DNA of 64,000 nucleotides, taken from contig NZ_CP051236.1 in the NCBI RefSeq assembly GCF_017794765.1, forward strand, positions 2,235,111 to 2,299,110, given 5' to 3'. Shown here in pieces: positions 57,000 through 64,000 of the stretch. The notes under the pieces are model-generated. The model saw only the letters and a program-made list of their open reading frames with translations, was not told the DNA's origin and ran no database searches. The first letter of the stretch is position 1. Each line of letters starts with the position of its first letter. A program made the position numbers and the translations under genes. The DNA is from Nitratireductor sp. (GTDB taxonomy: Bacteria > Pseudomonadota > Alphaproteobacteria > Rhizobiales > Rhizobiaceae).

Positions 57000-58760
57000 C
57001 TAGTCGCCAATAGCCACGCCTTCGCGGCGCGGGTCGGCAGCCCCTTCCAGACCTTCCGGAGTGAGCGTGATGCCGTGCAGGCCGGAGTTGAGGTCGCCGA
57101 TGGATGTCTTGAAGCCAAGCGCGTCGAGATCGTTCTGCATCTCCTCGGCTTTGGTGCCGGCTTCCAGCGTGTAGGTGCCGAAACGATTTGTCAGATGCGG
57201 CAGGTCGATGGCCTGTTGCATGTTCATGCCCCAGTCTGTCAGTGCGATGATCGCGTTCGCGACATAGGGTATGATGTTGCTACCGCCAGGCGAGCCAAGC
57301 GCGTGGAGCGGTTTTCCGTCCTTCAGAACGATCGTCGGCGACATGGAGGAGCGCGGACGCTTGCCTGGTTCGACCCGGTTGGCCACAGCCTCGCCATCGG
57401 CTTCAGGCGCAAACGAGAAATCCGTGAGCTGATTGTTGAGGATGAAACCGGCCGCCAACTGGCGTGAGCCGAAAGCGCTTTCCACCGATGTCGTCATTGA
57501 GGCGATGTTGCCCGCCTTGTCGACAATAACGAAATGCGATGTCGAGGGCTGCTCGAGGCTCATGCCGTCGATGCGCAATTCGGCTTTATCCCATGGCGGA
57601 TCTCCAGCCTTCACGTCATCCGCGCCAAGGGCGGTGGGACGGCGGATCAGTGCCGCACGCGCTTTCAGATATTCCTGGTCGAGAAGACCCTTCGGCATTT
57701 TGACGAAATCGCTGTCGGCCATGTAGCGGCCCCGGTCGGCGAAGGCGAGCCGCGTTGCGTCACCAATGATGCGCCAGCTTTCGGGGTCCTCGGGGCCGAG
57801 ACTGCCCAGGTCGAATGTGCCAACCATACCGAGGATCTGCCCGACGGTCAGCGCGCCGGAGGAGGGGGGACCCATTCCGCAAACCTCAAATTCGCGGTAG
57901 GGAGCGCATACCGCGTCACGCTCCTTCACCTCGTACCCCGCCAGATCCTCAAGTGTCAGAAGGCCGGGATTGTCTTTATGTGCCTTGACCGCCGCCACGA
58001 TCTGCTGAGCGACCGGTCCCTTGTAGAAGCCGTCTGCTCCATACTCGGCAATTCGTTTCAGTGTTGCGGCATAGTCCGGATTTTTCAGGATCGATCCGAC
58101 CGCGACTGCCTCGCCATCCTTGTCATAAAAATAGGCGCGGGCGGCAGGTTGCGTGTCGAGCCGGCCCTTGTCTTCCTCGATGAGAGCGTGAAGCCGGGGC
58201 GAGACAGTAAAACCCGCTTCCGCCAGCCGGATTGCCGGTTCAAGAAGCGTTGGCCACTCAAGCTTTCCGGCACGTTTGTGGATGGTTTCCATCAGGCGCA
58301 CCACCCCCGGTGCACCGACCGAGCGTCCGCCGACCACGGCATCGAAGAAGGCTAGCGGTTCGCCCTGCTTGTCGAGGAACAGCTCTGGTGTTGCCGCGGC
58401 GGGCGCGGTTTCCCGTCCATCGAAGGTTGTGACCTTCCCGGTTTCAGCGTCATACCAGACAAGGAATGCTCCGCCGCCGATGCCCGATGATTGCGGCTCT
58501 ACCAGACCGAGCACCGTCTGCACGGCGACGAGTGCATCGGCAGCACTTCCGCCGTTGCGGAGAATGTCGAGACCCGCCTCCGCCGCAAGCGGATTGGCGG
58601 CCGCCACCATCTGTTCTTTTGCGTGAACCGTCGTTTTGGATGTAAGCCCGCTTGCGCTCTCGGGTGCGTGGGCATCGGTCGCCTGTTGGGCAATCGCTGC
58701 AGGACTGGTCATGGAGAGGGAAATGAGGGCAATGGCCCCAAGGGCATGTGATAATCGCAT
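57000..58760 (-). CDS. ggt: Gamma-glutamyltransferase
   Basis: A 586-residue periplasmic Ntn-hydrolase that cleaves and transfers gamma-glutamyl groups, for example from glutathione. The signal peptide is MRLSHALGAIALISLSMTSP with cleavage near AIAQ. The large-subunit features are VLGLVEPQSSGIGGGAFLVW and FDGRETAPAAAT. The autocleavage/catalytic threonine is in PSTSHFVIVDKAGNIASMTT (near residue 405), and the small subunit has SSMSPTIVLKDGKPLHALGS (SS motif) and GSPGGSNIIPYV. Complete. Divergent from lipB's neighbour region; own promoter likely. Confidence 0.95.
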   Translation of the reverse strand: MRLSHALGAIALISLSMTSPAAIAQQATDAHAPESASGLTSKTTVHAKEQMVAAANPLAAEAGLDILRNGGSAADALVAVQTVLGLVEPQSSGIGGGAFLVWYDAETGKVTTFDGRETAPAAATPELFLDKQGEPLAFFDAVVGGRSVGAPGVVRLMETIHKRAGKLEWPTLLEPAIRLAEAGFTVSPRLHALIEEDKGRLDTQPAARAYFYDKDGEAVAVGSILKNPDYAATLKRIAEYGADGFYKGPVAQQIVAAVKAHKDNPGLLTLEDLAGYEVKERDAVCAPYREFEVCGMGPPSSGALTVGQILGMVGTFDLGSLGPEDPESWRIIGDATRLAFADRGRYMADSDFVKMPKGLLDQEYLKARAALIRRPTALGADDVKAGDPPWDKAELRIDGMSLEQPSTSHFVIVDKAGNIASMTTSVESAFGSRQLAAGFILNNQLTDFSFAPEADGEAVANRVEPGKRPRSSMSPTIVLKDGKPLHALGSPGGSNIIPYVANAIIALTDWGMNMQQAIDLPHLTNRFGTYTLEAGTKAEEMQNDLDALGFKTSIGDLNSGLHGITLTPEGLEGAADPRREGVAIGD

Positions 58761-58892
58761 CGTGGCGCTCCTCCGTCAGAGCGCCGCGCATCCCGAACCG
58801 GATCGCCGAAACGCTCTCAAGCCTTGCGTGACGCGACTGCCAGCCATTTGCGATCGCGCCATCGCTTATTCATGCCGGACCTGTCCCGGGCG

Positions 58893-59609
58893 TCAACGGC
58901 TTTCCGCAGGGCCGAACACCTCGGCAAAAGCGGCTTTGAGCGCGAGGTCGAGATCCTCCATCGTCACCGGCAGACCAAGATCGACCAGGCTGGTGACACC
59001 ATAACCGCTTATACCGCAGGGTACGATGCCGCCGAAATGAGCCAGATCCGGCTCGACGTTGATCGAGATGCCGTGAAAGCTGACCCAGCGCCGCAGGCGA
59101 ATCCCGATGGCGGCAATCTTGTCTTCGGCGGGCAGGCTCCCGGGCAGGGGCGGCTTGTCCGGCCGTACCACCCAGACACCGACACGATCCTCGCGCCGCT
59201 CGCCCTTGATGTTGAACCGTTCCAGCGTAGCGATAATCCAGGCTTCCAGGGCAGCGATGAAGGCGCGCACATCCTCGCGGCGGGTCTTCAGGTCAAGCAT
59301 CACATAGGCGACCCTCTGGCCCGGCCCATGATAGGTGTATTCGCCGCCGCGGCCCGTCTTGTAGACCGGGAAGCGGCCTTTTTCGAGCAGGTCGGCGCTA
59401 TTGGCGCTTGTACCGGCTGTGTAGAGCGGTGGGTGCTCCACCAGCCATACGAGCTCAGAGGCTTTCCCTTCGCGAATCAGGCCGGCTCGCTCTTCCATAA
59501 AGGCGACGGCCTGTTCGTAATCGGTCAAACCCGGTTCGATTCGCCATTCCACGGGCGCACCCGCCACGCGCGGCAGGAATTCCGTGTCGATCTGGCCGCG
59601 TTCGCTCAT
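58893..59609 (-). CDS. lipB: Lipoyl(octanoyl) transferase
   Basis: A 238-residue enzyme moving octanoyl groups from ACP to lipoyl domains. Motifs are [36 protein letters not shown], and [20 protein letters not shown], with the catalytic lysine at the start of KIAAIG. The catalytic cysteine is in [20 protein letters not shown]. Both residues are present. Stand-alone gene, 130 bases from ggt. Confidence 0.96.
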   Translation of the reverse strand: MSERGQIDTEFLPRVAGAPVEWRIEPGLTDYEQAVAFMEERAGLIREGKASELVWLVEHPPLYTAGTSANSADLLEKGRFPVYKTGRGGEYTYHGPGQRVAYVMLDLKTRREDVRAFIAALEAWIIATLERFNIKGERREDRVGVWVVRPDKPPLPGSLPAEDKIAAIGIRLRRWVSFHGISINVEPDLAHFGGIVPCGISGYGVTSLVDLGLPVTMEDLDLALKAAFAEVFGPAESR

Positions 59610-59793
59610 CGCATCATCCCGTCAGGTACTGAAACTGCCCGACACATATGGAGACAAACCGGTTACGGGTCCAGTGCACGGCGGTCATGTGGGTTCAGAT
59701 GATTTTTTTCGTCTTTTTGAAGAAGGGCGCTTGTTTACCGAAATCCGATTTGCTACATGCCCGTTGCCGGTGTGAACCGGCCTCCAGCTGCGT

Positions 59794-59878
59794 GCGGTCG
59801 TGGCGGAATTGGTAGACGCGCAGCGTTGAGGTCGCTGTGGGGCAACCCGTGGAAGTTCGAGTCTTCTCGACCGCACCA
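59794..59878 (+). tRNA. tRNA-Leu (GAG anticodon)
   Basis: A class II tRNA of 85 nt starting GCGGTCGTGGCGGAATTGG. The anticodon arm is CAGCG-TTGAGGT-CGCTG (anticodon GAG). The long variable arm is TGGGGCAACCCGT, the T-arm is GAAGTTCGAGTCTTC, and the acceptor ends CGACCGC, A and an encoded CCA. Confidence 0.96.
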
Positions 59879-60141
59879 AGCTCGCTCTGGAATAGTCAAT
59901 TTTACTGGCCTTCCGGCGTCTGCGTCTGGCCTCAGCGCTTTTTGAGGCCTTGTGCCTGCCCTGATTTCCCAAATAGACTGATGAACATTGCGCCTTTGGT
60001 TGGTGTTGCCTGCCATCTGACATTCCGCTTGCAAGGCCCCAGCCGAGACACCGCTTCTGTAAGAAGAAGATGACGGAATGTGCGTCTCGGCGCCTGTGAA
60101 TGTATAACGATGACGCCCAGATAAAATTCGACGGCCCGGAC
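59879..60141. other. Intergenic region after tRNA-Leu
   Basis: A hairpin GGCCTCA / TGAGGCC (59928-59949) with a loop containing TTTT may end the tRNA transcript. A further GTCTCGGCGCC inverted pairing lies near 60080-60092. No gene. The tRNA end next to a low-GC gene could mark an integration site, but no attachment repeat was found. Confidence 0.4.
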
Positions 60142-61020
60142 TTAGTTCCGATCCACCATTCGATAGGGCAAGTTCAGCGGATTGCCGAAATCCCACTCCT
60201 TCTGAGCTTTTGGCGACGCCTCAAAGGATGCCACTGTGGCCCGAATCATTTCGCGCTGTCGCGCGTGTGGAAAGAGTGCCAGGAAATATTCCGCTGCTTC
60301 TTTGATATCGGAGACAGACATTTCCTGAGCGTAGCCTGCCTGAACTTCCCGTTTCGAAGGAACGATTTTTGTCCCAAATATCACGGAATGCTCTTGGCAG
60401 TAGGAGAGAAATTCAAAGTATTTTCGTAGCTTATACATGCTATGCAAAAGCCATGGATCTTTAAAGAAGAGGAAATCTTGCTGGATAACAAGAGATTTTG
60501 GTTTTAATTTTGTGAAAAAATTACTAAGTATATGATCATTTATAGATCTGCTTTTTGAAAGATCAACAAAAAGCAAGGATATTTCATCGCCTAGCCATTC
60601 TTCATTGAGTATATCTCCCTGATTTACGGTCAGGAAATCGGAGAATTCGGACGTGAAGTGGCGGAAGGCGGGGAGGCAATCGTCTGGACGCGCGGCATCT
60701 ACAGGGAAGTCCGGAAAGAACCGCTTGCGCAAATTCTCTCCTGCGTGAAACATATCGTAGGAGTGAATTTTGTCGGTCCTGCCAGATCGGCGCAGGCCGA
60801 CAGCTAGACTCACTGTGGAGCCTCCAAGAAAGCAACCGAGATCTACTATCGGACCGGGGGGTGCGTTCTCTGCTGCCCAGCTCAGCATTCGCATCTCTTC
60901 GCGTGTTAACATTGTAGGGTAGCTCCGGAACCAGTTCGGTTCATTGGCCCACCAGGAGTTCCATGGCATTTCGCGAACGGTTTGCCAGAGTTTTGGGGTC
61001 TCCCTCACACGCCACAACAT
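60142..61020 (-). CDS. SAM-dependent methyltransferase of unknown substrate
   Basis: A 292-residue Rossmann methyltransferase. Motif I is PIVDLGCFLGGSTVSLAVGL (about 58-77); motif II-like KIHSYDMFHAGENLR and the acidic EISLLFVDLSKSRSINDH follow. The pattern resembles Methyltransf_24/TylF-like enzymes of glycan or secondary-metabolite modification. The middle of the gene (60440-60600) is much richer in A+T than its neighbours, pointing to foreign origin or strand-local bias. Isolated on the minus strand. No partner genes show the substrate. Confidence 0.75.
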   Translation of the reverse strand: MLWRVRETPKLWQTVREMPWNSWWANEPNWFRSYPTMLTREEMRMLSWAAENAPPGPIVDLGCFLGGSTVSLAVGLRRSGRTDKIHSYDMFHAGENLRKRFFPDFPVDAARPDDCLPAFRHFTSEFSDFLTVNQGDILNEEWLGDEISLLFVDLSKSRSINDHILSNFFTKLKPKSLVIQQDFLFFKDPWLLHSMYKLRKYFEFLSYCQEHSVIFGTKIVPSKREVQAGYAQEMSVSDIKEAAEYFLALFPHARQREMIRATVASFEASPKAQKEWDFGNPLNLPYRMVDRN

Positions 61021-61823
61021 CTTTCTCCTCCATATGTGATTTCAATTCGGGCGAAACCGGTACCCAGAAATTTCAGCCTGAAAAGTCGAATAATTCAGTC
61101 CCTGCAGAAAGGTCATTCCAACCGCTTCGTCCCAGTGCGTGTCAAGCGAAAGGTTACCGGGCAGAGTGTGGGAGCAAGCCTTCTGGGCGAAGAGAGCACC
61201 ACCCACCCATCGGCAACCTAGGGTAGCTGTCTGGGAATGCATTGGGGATTGGTGCGATAACGTAATCAGCATGAGTGCTGGTTTTTCACCCGATCATCGC
61301 TGCCCGTGCACGCGCTTTCAAAAATCGCGGAAGCACCAAAGCCGTGTCACTCCTCAATCGCGGGGACGGTGCCTCTGTCAGGTGGCTCTTCGAGAGACTG
61401 ACCTGTCGAGCTTCGATCGTAGGCTTGGTCGAGGTAAACTGTGTCGGGTTCGATAATGAACGAATAATGCTTGAAGGCGAAGCAAAGGGAACTACCGCGT
61501 TTGAGAACACGCCACTCCGGCGCGGTTCCCCTGGCTGTGATGACAGACCGTGCATTCCAGCAATCCTTGCCGAACTTAACCTGTGTTAATTCACGTGGTT
61601 TGTATGCGTGCTAACGAGGGGCGTCCCGACCGTTGGGGGCGATGGGTGGGGCGCTTTCGCTCTCGATCATCGATTGAGCGAACAAGGAATCTTCTTCGAT
61701 TTGCGTCGAGGAAGATTTTTTGTTTGGGCTGCACATTCGTCCCGAGAGCCGCAGGCCCCTGCGTTCGCACGCCTGCCGATCCGGGGGAACGCTGTCGGGC
61801 AAAAGGCATCCGCACGCTGGGCG
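61021..61823. other. Long region without a supported protein gene
   Basis: Eight hundred bases with only short overlapping open frames on both strands, none with a good start and recognisable family. A TTGACA on the minus strand near 61135-61140 may be part of the methyltransferase promoter. A strong plus-strand terminator at 61688-61721, preceded by another hairpin, suggests a small RNA. The region may also hold decayed genes. Confidence 0.5.
61688..61721 (+). terminator. Strong plus-strand intrinsic terminator
   Basis: A 12-bp stem with one mismatch, AATCTTCTTCGA / TCGAGGAAGATT, loop TTTGCG, running into six T residues. Directly upstream CGCTC...GAGCG (61659-61681) forms a second hairpin. 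No plus-strand gene is seen to end here. Confidence 0.8.
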
Positions 61824-62054
61824 TTATACGGCTTTGGGGTGTCCGTTAAGATACACGCGGCTGATCATGCGGGCCAGAAATTCCACCATGGCGGTGGACA
61901 GCACCACAAAGGAGATTATGAGAGCGAGCGCATCTAGAAATTCCAGAAACATATCAACCGTTTCTTGCCACGATTCGTCATCAGGGTAATCCCCCGACGC
62001 GAAAATCGATGCATCACGATTTCTTTGCGCTCTTAAGAATTGCCCTCCGCGCAT
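61824..62054 (-). CDS. Possible 76-residue membrane protein downstream of the racemase-family gene
   Basis: An ATG at 62054 lies 11 bases after the stop of the racemase-type gene. The frame has an acidic N-terminal half (DYPDDESWQETVDMFLEFLD) and one strong hydrophobic helix (ALALIISFVVLSTAMVEFLA). Ribosome binding site is weak. The helix followed by basic residues resembles small DUF1622-like membrane proteins, but I would not assign it. Co-transcription with the upstream gene is plausible. Confidence 0.4.
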   Translation of the reverse strand: MRGGQFLRAQRNRDASIFASGDYPDDESWQETVDMFLEFLDALALIISFVVLSTAMVEFLARMISRVYLNGHPKAV

Positions 62055-62065
62055 CCTGTGTCTGA

Positions 62066-62857
62066 TCAGAACTGTCGCAGCAATTCGCCAAAACCGGAGA
62101 GGCGATCCTCGACGCCTGCAAGCCGCAGGCAGTTCCACATCATGGCTTGATTGCTGACGATCACGGGCTTTCCTGTTTTCTTTTCAAGCGTCTCGACGAT
62201 CTCCAGCGACCGCAACGCGCTGCAGCTTATCAGCAGTGCTTCTGCATCCGGCGTGTCGAGACTGGCGCCGAACTCGAGAAGATAGTCAGGTGTGACCCGA
62301 ACCATTTCGCGGTCGTAGTCAAGGCCGAGGCCTGCGTAGGCCGTGATCTCGAAACCCGCTTTATCTTGCAGATAGCCAACGACGGTATCGGTTAGTTCAT
62401 GAGCATACGGAGTGCCCACTGCAATGCGGCGCACCTGCAGGGCCCCAAGCGCCTTTGTCACGCTGCCCATCAGTGAAGTGGCGCAGGCAGTGGGCGCACC
62501 CTTGCTGAGTTCCGCGCAGACACGGGTTTCACCCACCGCGACGGTGCCTGAGGTGCAGGCAAGGCAAACAACGTCGAGATTGTCATCTGGCAAGATGCGG
62601 CCTGCTGTTTCGGCAAGGCTTTCGGTAAGCTGCGCAAGTGTGCCGGTAGAGATTTCATGCGGCATCCGTGCTCTGGAGAAGTAGACGCCGACGCCTGGCG
62701 GGGCCATGCGTACCATGTCCTCTTCCACCAGTTGATCGTTCGGCAGAAGGACAAAGCCGATCTTGGCGCGTTCATTGCGGCCTGCATCGAACCGCACGGG
62801 TGTTTTCACCTGCCGCTTGCGGCTCTGAAGCGGGGAGTTTTCTGGTTTGTCGAGCAT
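62066..62857 (-). CDS. Asp/Glu racemase superfamily protein (maleate isomerase / EutA-like)
   Basis: A 263-residue member of the Asp/Glu/hydantoin racemase and arylmalonate decarboxylase superfamily. The two active-site cysteine regions are DVVCLACTSGTVAVGETRV (near 96) and EALLISCSALRSLEIVETLE (near 212). The start KIGFVLLPNDQLVEEDM and the RVAVGTPYAHELT-type segment (VRRIAVGTPYAHELTD) resemble EutA of ectoine catabolism and maleate cis-trans isomerases. No eut/doe gene is adjacent, so the substrate is open. Confidence 0.8.
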   Translation of the reverse strand: MLDKPENSPLQSRKRQVKTPVRFDAGRNERAKIGFVLLPNDQLVEEDMVRMAPPGVGVYFSRARMPHEISTGTLAQLTESLAETAGRILPDDNLDVVCLACTSGTVAVGETRVCAELSKGAPTACATSLMGSVTKALGALQVRRIAVGTPYAHELTDTVVGYLQDKAGFEITAYAGLGLDYDREMVRVTPDYLLEFGASLDTPDAEALLISCSALRSLEIVETLEKKTGKPVIVSNQAMMWNCLRLAGVEDRLSGFGELLRQF

Positions 62858-63078
62858 TTGACACTGTTCTTCCGCGTTCTCGTCGCCGACCGAGGATCGG
62901 GCCTTTCACGCCTGTCACGCCACCGTACAATCGACGCGGCTGCGTCGTTTTCGGGGCAGGAACGCATTTTGAGGCATCCTGATCGGTGACACAGGCATAC
63001 ACCTGTTCTCGCGCCTTCCCAAATCGCGAAGGCGGCGCGCACGCAAGCCTCCTGGAAGATTGCGGGGCGGGAAGTGGA

Positions 63079-63324
63079 TCAATCCGTTGCCGTGGCGCAC
63101 CACGCGGCGCGACGCATGCGTGCGAGCGTGGCAATGTCGAGCTTTTCAGTCTTGATGGATGCGATCGCGATTTCGATGAGCGCGAGGTGAACCTGTTGGT
63201 GGCTCCACCCACGCTCCCGTGCGGACGTCACAATGCGCCTTAGTGCCGGCTCTATCGCGTCTCGGCAGGTCTGCGCCTCGACGACAAAGTCGACCGGTGC
63301 GCAGGTCTCAAATGCGAGCGACAT
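63079..63324 (-). CDS. Hypothetical cytoplasmic protein
   Basis: 81 residues from the ATG at 63324, with GGGGGGAAAGC upstream. The sequence is helical and charged, including CRDAIEPALRRIVTSARERG and QQVHLALIEIAIASIKTEKL. No signal peptide, no membrane span, no family recognised. The 220 bases between it and the racemase-type gene hold no feature I can support. Confidence 0.6.
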   Translation of the reverse strand: MSLAFETCAPVDFVVEAQTCRDAIEPALRRIVTSARERGWSHQQVHLALIEIAIASIKTEKLDIATLARMRRAAWCATATD

Positions 63325-63496
63325 GCTTTCCCCCCGGGAACTGTCGTTAAGTTCAGATCGATAGGCAAGTTGATTGTGCTGGTGGGATACCACAACCCGG
63401 CCAATGGGACGAGTACGCTGATTGAGGTAGTCCCAGTTGCTGTAGGCGAGCGTTAGGAAAGTGTTAAAGCCGTCAGGTTTCCGGAGCCCAGACAGG

Positions 63497-64000
63497 GTGA
63501 AGACAAGATTGATCCACTCCTGCCCCAGAGCACCAGTCTGCTTGTGGACGTGTGTTTCTTTGGGTGTGCTGCTTTTGATTGTGGGCTATTCTGCCGCATG
63601 GGCCGAGAGGCCGGAAAGTGCATTAGCGAAAAGCGAGGGTGCGACAGTGACATTCATCGAGAGCTTATTCGGCGTTATCGGAGACTTAACCTGGGGGTGG
63701 TCCCTGATCCCCATCCTTGTCGTCTTAGGTATATTCATCACCGCGTTGACCGGGTTTGTTCAACTTCAGTTCTTCAGGCGCATGTTCCGCGTCCTCTCTT
63801 CCAAAAATCAAAGCGGAGACCCCAATGCGATCTCCGCGCGAGCGGCGCTTCTCGTTTCCGTTGGCGGGCGGGTCGGTGGCGGCAATATCGCGGGCGTGGC
63901 CGTGGCCATCACGCTCGGTGGGCCAGGTGCGGTGTTCTGGATGTGGGCGATTGCTCTGGTGGGCATGGCGACCAGTCTGATCGAATGCTCCCTGGCGCAG
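63497..64000 (+). CDS. AGCS family sodium:alanine/glycine symporter, N-terminal part (cut by window edge)
   Basis: 168 codons open to the right edge. The start is inferred as a GTG at 63497 with GGAG ten bases upstream, giving a cleavable-looking leader (KTRLIHSCPRAPVCLWTCVS, then VLLLIVGYSAAWA). A GTG at 63647 would omit the leader. The AGCS core follows: WGWSLIPILVVLGIFITALT, QLQFFRRMFRVL, and SVGGRVGGGNIAGVAVAITL, close to the family GxGNIAGVAxAI signature, then GGPGAVFWMWAIALVGMATS. It imports small amino acids with sodium. Leader sequences are known on some alphaproteobacterial AGCS transporters. Confidence 0.85.
   Translation, partial: MKTRLIHSCPRAPVCLWTCVSLGVLLLIVGYSAAWAERPESALAKSEGATVTFIESLFGVIGDLTWGWSLIPILVVLGIFITALTGFVQLQFFRRMFRVLSSKNQSGDPNAISARAALLVSVGGRVGGGNIAGVAVAITLGGPGAVFWMWAIALVGMATSLIECSLAQ

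Noticed and set aside
59753..60196. 147-codon minus-strand open frame across tRNA-Leu containing REDSNFHGLPH
   Set aside because: It is the antisense of tRNA-Leu plus flanks, a well-known false ORF type; no start support or family.
61021..61270. 6S RNA-like region on the minus strand
   Set aside because: Some hairpin potential but no central bubble and closing stem of 6S RNA could be traced.
61275..61589. 104-codon plus frame that faintly recalls a PilZ-like segment
   Set aside because: GTG start without support and no consistent motif; overlapping frames of similar length exist on the other strand.

Overview
The window looks like a chromosomal segment of an alphaproteobacterium of the order Hyphomicrobiales (Rhizobiales), close to the Phyllobacteriaceae/Mesorhizobium group. 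Grounds are the high GC content, a 14-gene NADH dehydrogenase operon with an elongated NuoE followed by birA, an RNase J gene, methylmalonyl-CoA epimerase, DUF1467, proS and lolC-lolD, a short alphaproteobacterial ProRS, a CTTGAC-type promoter, and clpP-clpX-lon-HU in series. The genus is an inference; no rRNA gene is present.

Layout. 1-480: right-hand part of an IS481-type insertion sequence. 1.4-9.7 kb: exopolysaccharide locus (polymerase/ligase, priming glycosyltransferase, GT4 glycosyltransferase, outer-membrane export lipoprotein, Wzz/Wzc-like chain-length protein with a decayed kinase domain, FemAB/CelD-type acyltransferase). 9.7-20.3 kb: housekeeping and metabolism (DUF2842, ctaA, argC, speB, rpsI-rplM, thioesterase, enoyl-CoA hydratase, two paralogous small secreted proteins, CoA-binding protein, metY, cytochrome P450). 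20.5-26.1 kb: protein quality control and nucleoid (clpP, clpX, lon, HU). 26.2-33.6 kb: YjaB-type acetyltransferase, tRNA-Val and tRNA-Asp, a MASE1-GGDEF diguanylate cyclase, a small secreted protein, a TadE/TadG pair and a YcaQ-type winged-helix protein. 34.0-52.7 kb: nuoABCDEFGHIJKLMN-birA-rnj-mce-DUF1467, nearly all tightly spaced and on one strand. 53.2-56.6 kb: proS-lolC-lolD. 56.7-64.0 kb: a 28-codon membrane micropeptide gene, ggt, lipB, tRNA-Leu, an AT-rich methyltransferase gene, a largely gene-free stretch, an Asp/Glu racemase-superfamily gene, a small hypothetical gene and the start of an AGCS symporter.

Two features stand out. (1) A 28-residue single-span membrane peptide (56765-56851) has a strong Shine-Dalgarno and a promoter whose -35/-10 spacer carries a perfect alphaproteobacterial LexA box (GAAC-N7-GAAC). 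That is the layout expected of an SOS-induced micropeptide like Caulobacter SidA. (2) A four-helix-bundle (S23/IVS-type) gene sits inside the nuo operon between nuoC and nuoD. It is bracketed by arrays of a 7-bp unit (AGCGAAT) in opposite orientation, which looks like a small inserted cassette. Secondary leads are two candidate small RNAs ending in strong terminators, the degenerate Wzc-type kinase domain and the NuoE C-terminal helix-hairpin-helix extension.
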